Shown here: in pieces, positions 1 to 6,102 of the stretch | Layout of the letters: each line of letters starts with the position of its first letter | How positions within the stretch are numbered: position 1 is the first letter of the stretch | From: Chrysochromulina parva | Lineage: Eukaryota > Haptophyta > Prymnesiales > Chrysochromulinaceae | DNA: 12,594 nucleotides | Assembly: GCA_002887195.1 (NCBI GenBank) | Contig: PJAB01001729.1 | Coordinates: forward strand, 1 to 12,594 | Reading direction: 5' to 3' | Notes under the pieces: generated by a model | Seen by the model: the letters and a program-made list of their open reading frames with translations, nothing else | Databases searched by the model: none | What the model was told of the DNA's origin: nothing | Made by a program: the position numbers and the translations under genes

Positions 1-812
1 GCCACGTCGGTGTCCATATCTCGCTGGGCGCGAGATCGAATGGAGCGGCGCGTGCTTCGAGGGGAGTGCGCGTGGCGTCATGCTGCGACCGAAGCTCGAG
101 ACGTACACGTAGCGCCCCGTCCGCCCGCGGTTGCTCTCCGCTGAGCAGCAGCGTGTGCAGCGCCTCCGTCATAAACATGCGCCCGCGGCCTGTGCGCCCG
201 CCGCGGCGCTCGACGCCCATCTCGGCGCTCGTGCCTCCGGCCGCCATCTTCGCCCATCTCGGCGCGATTGCCCATCTCGGCGCGGTCGCCCATCTCGGCG
301 CCGTTGGGCGGCGCGGCCTAGCGGAGTCTGCCCGCAGTTTGAGTGAACAGTGTACGTGTTTGAGTGTGCGTGTTTGAGTGTGCGAGCATGAGAGCATGAG
401 CGTGCGAGTGCGAGTGTGCGAGTATGACTATGAGCAGCTCACCTTTTTCATCACCACGTTGGCGCTTGCGGATGGGACGCTCATCAACCAATGAAACAAA
501 AAACGTGAAGACGTGCCCCTCAGGATTATTGACGTCCAAGCTGATCATGGTGCCGTCCGCGATCACTTTGCGCTGATCCTTGAGCAGCCACGTCCAAGGA
601 GTCACGTAGTTCTCACGTACTCCCGTTGGACGCCTGCCCATCGAGGTGACAGTGCCGAAGCCGTCGTTTCCGACTGTGATGGTGCACTGCTCCCTCGATA
701 CGGTCTTTGGCATCGCCATCGGCAAATCCAAGCGACCCAAGACCTGCTGCTCGCCGTTGCGTACGTTGTAGCGTTTTGTCATGTCGCCAGAGCACACGTA
801 CCATGCTGCCAT
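1..812 (-). CDS. FHA-domain protein, 5' part of a split gene (continues past left edge)
   Basis: The gene reads leftwards from an ATG at 812-810; the frame upstream is closed by a TGA at 836-834. Exon 1 (812-443) gives about 123 residues with a forkhead-associated fold: GR at residues 26-27, SR at 39-40, then beta strands to about residue 108, followed by a basic RKRQR stretch (115-119) that could be a nuclear signal. FHA domains bind phosphothreonine peptides. The layout, with W near the N-terminus, GEQQVLGR, then TVSREQ, resembles the N-terminal FHA of nibrin/NBS1, but I cannot confirm that. The usual His after SR is Gln here, and the NG turn is replaced by GRRPTG. Exon 1 ends at a good donor (AAAAAG|GTGAGC). 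Without splicing the frame runs into low-complexity sequence and stops. Joining to an acceptor at 328 (or 190) opens a frame that stays open to base 1, including an MFMTEALHTLLLSGEQ stretch. The coordinates span the intron. Confidence 0.72.
248..301 (-). repeat. Three 18-bp tandem repeats (plus a fourth partial copy)
   Basis: Three consecutive units sharing GCGCCGAGATGGGC on the minus strand lie at 301-284, 283-266 and 265-248. They differ only in the last few bases of each unit. A further copy lies at 228-212. If exonic, the three tandem copies encode APRWA plus one variable residue each, whereas the detached copy is read in another frame (SAEMGV). The block may instead lie inside the longer version of the intron. 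Confidence 0.85.
328..442 (-). other. Predicted intron in the FHA gene
   Basis: The donor GTGAGC lies at 442 downward. The nearest frame-preserving acceptor is GGGCAG, ending at 328. The body is a run of CTCGCAC/ACACTC words, and in-frame reading ends in a TAG at 320-318. A second acceptor (GCACAG, ending at 190) keeps the same frame and would lengthen the intron to 253 bases, putting the 18-bp repeat block inside it. I cannot decide between them from sequence alone. Confidence 0.6.
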
Positions 813-1088
813 GCTGCGCCAAGAGTGCGATGGTCACAGGGTCCGAGAGGATTGCCGAGCGCGAAAATCGAGGGACGGAGAGGGAAGGAGGGACGAGTTC
901 GTGGATGTGTGCCGAAACCCAGCCCCCCAATTCCTTGCAGGAAAGGCGACACGAATCCGCAATTCGTTTCATTGAAATGTTCACATCGCGAGTCGGTACA
1001 CGGGTCCCGGTAACAGTTTCGTCACACTGTCGAGCATCGAGACGTGCGTGACTCCCAACCAGGCTGTACACGCGGATCACCACGAGCG
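813..1088. promoter_or_regulatory. Shared upstream region of two divergent genes
   Basis: These 276 bases separate the start of the minus-strand FHA gene from the start of the plus-strand membrane protein, so both promoters and 5' UTRs must lie here unless there are further upstream exons. I see no TATA box or other motif I can name. Open frames across it are short or begin at non-ATG codons. Confidence 0.35.
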
Positions 1089-1958
1089 ATGCAGACGCCT
1101 TGCATGGTCGAAGTGCACGGCCTCGCCTCGAAGCCAGAGCTCAACGGAAGGCGTGGCCGTGCCATTGAACTAGATCACGCCTCAGGGCGCTACCACGTCA
1201 TCCTCACCAACAGTGGCGAGACTGTAGCACTCAAACCAGCCAACTTGCGCGTGATTGGAGGTGGCGGTGACGGAGCTGGTGGTGGCGGCGGTGCTGCAGC
1301 GCGGCCAGCAATGCCAGCAATGCCAGCAATGCCGAATCTCGCCGGCGTCGAGCCCAGGCACGTCGCAATGGTCGTCGGAGCTGTGCTCGTGCTTGTCTTC
1401 CAGTGGAGCTTGATGAATGCAGCGCTTGCATGTGGCCTAGTTGTGCTCGTGCACTCGGCGGCGGCGAAGCACGGCGGCATCGTGCCAGCAGCCTACTTCG
1501 CCGCAGATCAGGCGGCCGAGGTCCTGGGGCGAGCTATCGGCGTCCAGCTGTCGCCAGTGCAGGCAGGCTTCTTTGTTGTCGCCGCGGCCTTGCTCGTCTG
1601 GTGGCAGCTCATCGGCTTCGGCTCCGCGGCCACGACCGCGGGCACAGGGCGCACTGGCAAGTCCTCGTCTGGGCCTGGTGGGTACGGGAGCGGTGGTAGC
1701 AGCTACGGGATCGATCGGAGTGGCGGCGGAGGCGTGTTTGGCTTTGGCTCAGGCTTTGACCTCTCGTTCATGCTCGGCGCGGCAATGCTCGCAAACATGG
1801 TGTGGCGGCTCGGCGGCGGCAATACGGCCAACGGCTGGTCGCTCGGACACTTCTTCCACTCCGTTCGCAATATGGACATGTTCCAGATGCTCATGTTTAT
1901 GAACCTCGTGCAGAATGTGCTTGGCGGCGGGCGCCGCCGACGCGGCATGTACTACTGA
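1089..1958 (+). CDS. Membrane protein with N-terminal SH3-like module and Gly-rich tail
   Basis: The frame is open from further upstream, but the first ATG is at 1089 (MQTPCMVEVHGL); a second ATG at 1104 is also possible. The product is 289 residues. Residues 7-56 form a small beta-rich module with the pattern V-x-GL-x5-LNGRRG ... SGRYHV ... VALKPANL, a GRxG/GRYxV signature I associate with SH3-like modules in many algal and protist proteins. A glycine linker and three AMP tripeptides (from a 9-bp repeat at about 1308-1335) follow. Then come hydrophobic helices at about 92-122 and 159-178, a Gly/Ser-rich stretch, two more hydrophobic or Met-rich segments, and a basic end (RRRRGMYY). It is probably an integral membrane protein with the SH3-like module in the cytosol. 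The full-length family is not recognised, and no function is assigned. Confidence 0.75.
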   Translation: MQTPCMVEVHGLASKPELNGRRGRAIELDHASGRYHVILTNSGETVALKPANLRVIGGGGDGAGGGGGAAARPAMPAMPAMPNLAGVEPRHVAMVVGAVLVLVFQWSLMNAALACGLVVLVHSAAAKHGGIVPAAYFAADQAAEVLGRAIGVQLSPVQAGFFVVAAALLVWWQLIGFGSAATTAGTGRTGKSSSGPGGYGSGGSSYGIDRSGGGGVFGFGSGFDLSFMLGAAMLANMVWRLGGGNTANGWSLGHFFHSVRNMDMFQMLMFMNLVQNVLGGGRRRRGMYY

Positions 1959-2084
1959 GAGAGAGACCATGTGAGGGTGGCAGATCTGGCCGTCACCGTC
2001 GACTTGGTGCCTCTTGACGCACTCAGGCGCGCTACGCCGACGGAAATGTGAAAAGGCTGTAACTACTCCGCTCGGCGCACAAGT

Positions 2085-3021
2085 ATGGCTAACTTTATGG
2101 CTAACGTGCCGTGTCCCGTGTGTCTGTCTGAGTGCGATGTGTCGAACAAATTCAAACGGGTCCGACACAGTACAGCGGCGCTCATGTGAGCGCGCCCGGC
2201 GGGGTGGCGCGCTTGTACAAGTTACATGACAACTGGCAGGTGAGGCCAGCAAGCGCGAAGCGGGCGGGGCGCCCGCTATTAATTAAGGAGGTGCCGCGCT
2301 TCCGCTTGGAGATATTCATGTCTGTGTCGGTGTCGGCGAATTTTGTTGAAAACATGTGGTGTGAAGCACTGTTCTTCACGACCGACACGCAGCGATGCAC
2401 GAAGCGCGAATCACCACCGATCATGTTGAACGGCACGTTCTGCACGGCTGATACGAAGGCTCTCGCGAAGCGCGAAAGAGACCCTATATGCGACGTCTGC
2501 GGCCACAACCACGTGCAAGGAGTCAAGTGCGATATCTGCGGCCACGTTGGAAAGTATATAGGTGCAACACAGCCCGCTGGTGCTCCTGTCACAACCGGCC
2601 TTGCAGCATCCAATCTCACCGCCGCTTGCTTGTGCCTGGCATGCCGGCAGTTCCTGGTGGACCCAATCGACCGAACCGTGGCGCTATCCCGCCGGTGCCT
2701 CCGGGCCCCTTGCATGCGCCGAATCTCACACCACCCACAATTGAAGGGCTCTCGGTTCAAAACTTCCAGCAGGCATTGCAAACCTTCTTTGAGCTCATTG
2801 TGCACCCGCAGGTCACTGCGCAGCTGCCTGTTGAGTTGCGAAATCTCGACCAGCTCAAGGTCCTGCTCGACACGCTGCCCGACTACCATTCCGAGGACGA
2901 ACAGCCCTCTTATGTGCTTGCCATACCATGCCGCCCTATCGTGATCGGGTTGAGCGTCGTGCTTCCTCTCATGCCGTGCTTGAGCACCGTAAACTGGAGT
3001 AGGCTGGGCGCACCAGGGTGA
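2085..3021 (+). CDS. Putative multi-exon zinc-finger protein (exon model tentative)
   Basis: Coding signal shifts between frames, so splicing is inferred. Exon 1 would start at ATG 2085 and contains a CPVCLSEC metal-binding motif, ending at the donor AT|GTGAGC (2185/2186). Exon 2 (about 2254-2561) carries CDVC-x9-CDIC at modelled residues 113-129, a CxxC-CxxC zinc ribbon ending in CGHVGKY. Exon 3 (2651-3021) carries a Pro-rich linker and a helical tail (VQNFQQALQTFFELI). This model keeps the frame and gives 259 residues. An alternative second intron, 2554-2606, also keeps frame (271 residues). Just before the ribbon is an internal duplication: residues 76-90 and 98-112 share eight of 15 positions. 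The last 25 or so codons are unconvincing; a different frame at 2928-3002 looks as protein-like, so the 3' end may be misread. The family is not recognised; a nucleic-acid or protein-binding role is only a guess from the zinc motifs. Confidence 0.45.
2186..2253 (+). other. Candidate intron 1 of the zinc-finger gene
   Basis: A strong donor, GTGAGCGC, at 2186 would remove an in-frame TGA that otherwise closes the CPVCLSEC reading frame at 2187-2189. Of the AG dinucleotides I tested up to 2480, the one ending at 2253 is the most plausible that restores the downstream frame; another at 2478 also fits but would drop most of exon 2. The 68-base length is short but acceptable. Confidence 0.35.
2562..2650 (+). 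other. Candidate intron 2 of the zinc-finger gene
   Basis: The zinc ribbon (frame of 2489) and the Pro-rich/helical tail (frame of 2650) are in different frames. Removing 2562-2650 (TATAG|GTGCAA to GCCGGCAG) joins them in phase. Removing 2554-2606 (GTATAT to CTTGCAG, 53 bases) also works. A genuine frameshift in a decaying gene cannot be excluded. Confidence 0.35.
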
Positions 3022-3655
3022 CTGCGCTCATGAATCGTGGCCGCACGTGGGAAGCCCAGGTGAAATGTGTCTGCGGTTAGCCTCGACGGTTCCCCCGCGG
3101 GGCCTCACCGCACAGGTGTGCACAACATGACATGGAGCGGTGCTCAATTAGGCTCAATTAGGCTCAACTAGGCTCAACTCGACCGTTGCACGCGTGCGCA
3201 CAGGAGCGGTTAGAGCCTCGGAGCGTCTGAGATGCGCAGTACCGTATGTGGGACTCGTGGGGGCCACACTTTATCGTCGGACGGGACCGGTCGGGTGCGG
3301 CTCATGCCCGGGTTGCAGCGAGGATGATTCTTGATTGTGCCGCGCGTCGTGAGCACCGTCGTGGCGTCAACGTACGTTTTACGTCACAGCTTGTCACAGC
3401 TGCGACTACAAACTGAAACTCTCCGTCGATCCTCACACGCCAAAGAAAGCACCTCGCCGATCCGCCATATCCGCGCGTGGTCGCTCAAGCTACACCTCCC
3501 ACCGCCCCTGGGCCTGGCTCCGTCCGGCTTTCAGACTCGCACGCGTCTCGAAACCGACGGATGCGAGAGCTGCGGAGACCAAACTGCAAAAACAGCCACG
3601 GGATCGACTCGGAGGGGACGAAGGACCAGACGACGCGGCGCTGCGAAGCTCGTTT
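3022..3655. other. Non-coding spacer between convergent genes
   Basis: These 634 bases lie between the 3' ends of the zinc-finger gene (plus) and the YrhK-like gene (minus), so they should hold both 3' UTRs. No frame looks protein-like; the open frames present are low-complexity or antisense. Visible structure is a 10-bp tandem repeat at 3141-3180, a CCCCGCGGGG palindrome near 3093, and a duplicated TCACAGCT word near 3383-3400. I see no RNA gene. Confidence 0.6.
3141..3180 (+). repeat. 10-bp tandem repeat, four copies
   Basis: Four head-to-tail copies of GGCTCAATTA. Copy 1 has T for the first G, copy 3 changes ATTA to ACTA, and copy 4 ends in ACTC. The tract is AT-richer than its surroundings. 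It looks like an ordinary minisatellite in a non-coding spacer. Confidence 0.9.
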
Positions 3656-4297
3656 CTATGCAACGCCCATCACAAAGTGGCGAAAGGTTAGGAAGAGCGC
3701 TCCCATGGTGAACAGGACCGAGCCGACCTCCCAGATGTTGACTATGATTCCGTAGTAGTTTTCGAGGTAGTAGGGATTGTTGTACATCATAGTGCCGACA
3801 AAGAAGCACCACGCTCCGAGGCCAGGGTTGAGCTCGACGCCGACGGCGGTCATGTCCTTTGTGGTGGTCATAATGCGCCCAACCTTCCAAAACTGCGAGC
3901 AGCCGATGAAAAACGAGCCGGCGATGAAACCGTAGACGCCCGTCGTCGCTGGAGTGAAGCCGGCGAAGTTCCACCCCGTCGACTCATAGACAGCGGGAAT
4001 GAAACCAATCGAGCCAACAACATAAAGGAACGATCCGGTGGCGGACATGAAGATGTTGAGGGTCAATATTGTATTGGACGTGTAGGTGAACAGCTCCATG
4101 ACGTCGACGCCCAAGAAGCCACAGGAGCCGATCGTGTAGAGAACTCCTCCCGTGAGGTAGCTTTCAGGCCAGTCGGGAAAGTAGTAGCACGCGGTACCAA
4201 AGATGAAAGTGATGCCGCCGATGAGGAAAAAAAGAGCGTGGGCGAACTGCCACAAGCACGTCTCCTGCACAGCTCTGGGGGGCGCTATTAGACCCAT
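3656..4297 (-). CDS. YrhK-like polytopic membrane protein
   Basis: The start is the ATG at 4297-4295 (MGLIAPPRAVQ), giving 213 residues and a TAG stop at 3658. The frame is open upstream to 4447 and beyond but has no ATG there, so a longer N-terminus would need another exon. About six hydrophobic segments lie at roughly 18-36, 47-69, 78-100, 118-137, 157-171 and 182-206. The recurring pattern of aromatic/Gly-Ser helices (FxxGxxxFxxG ... GSxxF) is that of the YrhK domain, a small membrane domain of unknown biochemical function. The units starting near residues 18, 82 and 161 read as three tandem copies. Non-helical loops hold FPDWPES, STGWNFAGF and NNPYYLENYYG. It is divergent from the aldehyde dehydrogenase gene. 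The membrane location is clear; the organelle and role are not known. Confidence 0.82.
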   Translation of the reverse strand: MGLIAPPRAVQETCLWQFAHALFFLIGGITFIFGTACYYFPDWPESYLTGGVLYTIGSCGFLGVDVMELFTYTSNTILTLNIFMSATGSFLYVVGSIGFIPAVYESTGWNFAGFTPATTGVYGFIAGSFFIGCSQFWKVGRIMTTTKDMTAVGVELNPGLGAWCFFVGTMMYNNPYYLENYYGIIVNIWEVGSVLFTMGALFLTFRHFVMGVA

Positions 4298-4671
4298 GAG
4301 CGGTGACTCTTCCCGCGAGTGCGTGAAGGAAGAAATTCCGTTCCGTGTCAGTGCCTCTCGGCCAGTCCACCCGCAAGCCTCTCCGTGCGGGTGACGGAGG
4401 AGGCGTGGAAAGGAGCGTCGGGGCGCTTCGCCCTTCGGGGGGTACAAGTACGTCTGACAATCGTCCTAGGTACATGTGTAATCCAGAAGAATTTGTTTGA
4501 AGAGGACAATTCATACATCAATTGTACAGACCACCTGGGAGGAAAAACAAGCGTCAACTAAATTTCGTCAAAGCTTCTATTTTTGGACTGATTCGTCTCC
4601 ACTCTCCACTCACCAAGGGGCTGGCACAGCCCATTGCACTCACTACAACCTGAGTCGAAAGGGACGGCTCA
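4298..4671. promoter_or_regulatory. Shared upstream region of YrhK-like and dehydrogenase genes
   Basis: These 374 bases separate two divergent start codons. The half next to the dehydrogenase (about 4450-4600) is clearly AT-richer than the coding DNA, with CAACTAAATTTCGTC and a short T-run near 4580, as expected of promoter or 5' UTR sequence. No TATA box, initiator or binding site can be named with confidence. The half next to the YrhK-like gene remains open in that gene's frame. Confidence 0.4.
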
Positions 4672-6102
4672 ATGCTCGTGCTGCAGAACTTCATTAATGG
4701 CCACATGGTCCCAAGCGCTTCGAGCACGACTCTTGACATAATTGACCCTAGCACGGGAGAGGTCTACGCGACGTCACCCGACTCAAACCAGGCGGACATT
4801 GACATGGCGATGGCTGCCGCGACAGAAGCATTTGCGAAATGGAAGAAGACGACGCCGTCGGAGCGCATGATGGCGCTCCTCAAGATTGCTGACGCCCTGG
4901 AGAGCGCCAAGGAGTCCATCGCCGATGCCGAGTGCCGCAATTGTGGCAAACCCCGCCCTCTCTTCCTGTCTGAGGAGATTCCTCCAATGATCGACCAGAT
5001 CCGCTTCTTCGCCGGCGCAGCTCGCAACCTGGATGGCAGGTCGGGGGGCGAGTACATGAAGGGCAAGTTCTCGATGATCGTGCGCGAGCCCATCGGCGTC
5101 TGTGCCCAGGTCACGCCCTGGAACTATCCTATCATGATGGCAGTGTGGAAGTGGGCGCCGGCGATCGCTGCGGGCAACTGCGTGGTGCTGAAGCCCTCGG
5201 AAACGACGCCCGTATCGACGCTGCTCATGGCCAAGCTGATGGGCGAGATCCTGCCACCCGGCGTCATCAACGTCGTCTGCGGCGCCAAGGAGACTGGCGC
5301 GATGCTCGTCCGGCACCCGACGCCTGCTCTGTGCTCCGTCACCGGATCCGTGCGCGCCGGCAAAGAGGTTGCGGCCGCGGCAGCTCCTAATTTGGTACGC
5401 ACGCACCTCGAGCTTGGAGGCAAGGCCCCCGTGGTCGTCTTTGCGGACGCAGACCTGAAAAAGGCAGCGGCGGACATTGCGATCGCGGGGTACTTCAACG
5501 CGGGCCAGGACTGCACCGCCGCAACGCGCGTCATTGTCGAGGCGCCTGCGTACGAAGAGTTTGTGAGGCTCCTGGCAGAGCAAGCCATGGAGGCAAAGCT
5601 CGGCACAGCAACCACCCTGCACGACGAGGGCATCCTCGTCGGCCCTCTGAACAACAAGGTGCAGTTTGAGCGCGTGTCTGCCCTGCTTTCGCGCGTGCCC
5701 AGGCACGCTAAGGTCGTCTGCGGAGGGCAGCCCATCAAGGGCCCGGGCTTCTTCGTGCCACCGACGGTGATCGCTGACCTGAAGCAAGACGACGAGCTCA
5801 TCCAAGAAGAGATCTTCGGGCCGGTGATCACGGTGCAAAAGTTCGATGGCGAGGCCGAGGCGATTGCTATGGCGAACGGCACGAAGTACGGCCTCTCCTC
5901 GTCCGTGTGGACCAAAACGCACGACGTTGCCATGCGCTGCTCGCTCGCCTTCGACTTTGGCTGCGTCTGGATCAACACGCACATCCCCATCGTCGCCGAG
6001 ATGCCGCACGGCGGCTTCAAACAGAGCGGCTATGGTAAAGACCTGTCTGTCTATGGCTTCGAAGAGTACACGCGCATCAAGCACATCATGTCTCAACTGT
6101 GA
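4672..6102 (+). CDS. NAD(P)+-dependent aldehyde dehydrogenase, PatD (4-aminobutanal dehydrogenase)-like
   Basis: The product is 476 residues, about the length of E. coli PatD (474), from ATG 4672 with no intron. The ALDH landmarks are all present: oxyanion Asn151 in PWNYP, cofactor Lys174 in KPSE, TGS at 224-226, general base Glu247 in LELGGKAP, nucleophile Cys281 in AGQDCTAA, EEIFGP at 379-384, and the C-terminal EMPHGG...SGYGKD block. NCGKP at 90-94, the RFFAGAAR block, VNTH-like INTH and the HGGFKQSGYGKD ending are closest to what I know of bacterial aminobutyraldehyde dehydrogenases. In putrescine degradation these oxidise 4-aminobutanal to 4-aminobutyrate. Betaine aldehyde or another amino-aldehyde remains a possible substrate. 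No targeting peptide is visible, so it is probably cytosolic. The lack of introns and the bacterial flavour raise the possibility of gene transfer. Its stop overlaps the predicted last exon of the convergent TPR gene. Confidence 0.93.
   Translation: MLVLQNFINGHMVPSASSTTLDIIDPSTGEVYATSPDSNQADIDMAMAAATEAFAKWKKTTPSERMMALLKIADALESAKESIADAECRNCGKPRPLFLSEEIPPMIDQIRFFAGAARNLDGRSGGEYMKGKFSMIVREPIGVCAQVTPWNYPIMMAVWKWAPAIAAGNCVVLKPSETTPVSTLLMAKLMGEILPPGVINVVCGAKETGAMLVRHPTPALCSVTGSVRAGKEVAAAAAPNLVRTHLELGGKAPVVVFADADLKKAAADIAIAGYFNAGQDCTAATRVIVEAPAYEEFVRLLAEQAMEAKLGTATTLHDEGILVGPLNNKVQFERVSALLSRVPRHAKVVCGGQPIKGPGFFVPPTVIADLKQDDELIQEEIFGPVITVQKFDGEAEAIAMANGTKYGLSSSVWTKTHDVAMRCSLAFDFGCVWINTHIPIVAEMPHGGFKQSGYGKDLSVYGFEEYTRIKHIMSQL

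Noticed and set aside
2928..3002. Alternative 3' exon of the zinc-finger gene (frame starting MPPYRDRVERR)
   Set aside because: It reads like protein, but no intron of reasonable length joins it to the preceding frame, so it is only noted as a doubt about the 3' end.
3331..3711. 126-codon plus-strand frame before and into the YrhK-like gene
   Set aside because: It has no ATG at its start, overlaps the 3' end of a real gene and has a basic low-complexity composition.
4298..4447. 50-codon N-terminal extension of the YrhK-like protein
   Set aside because: The frame is open, but the only start-like codon is TTG; the first ATG is at 4297 in a eukaryotic context.
4783..6096. 437-codon open frame antisense to the aldehyde dehydrogenase
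   Set aside because: It is Arg/His-rich with no recognisable domain. It mirrors the GC-rich third positions of a clearly real gene on the other strand.
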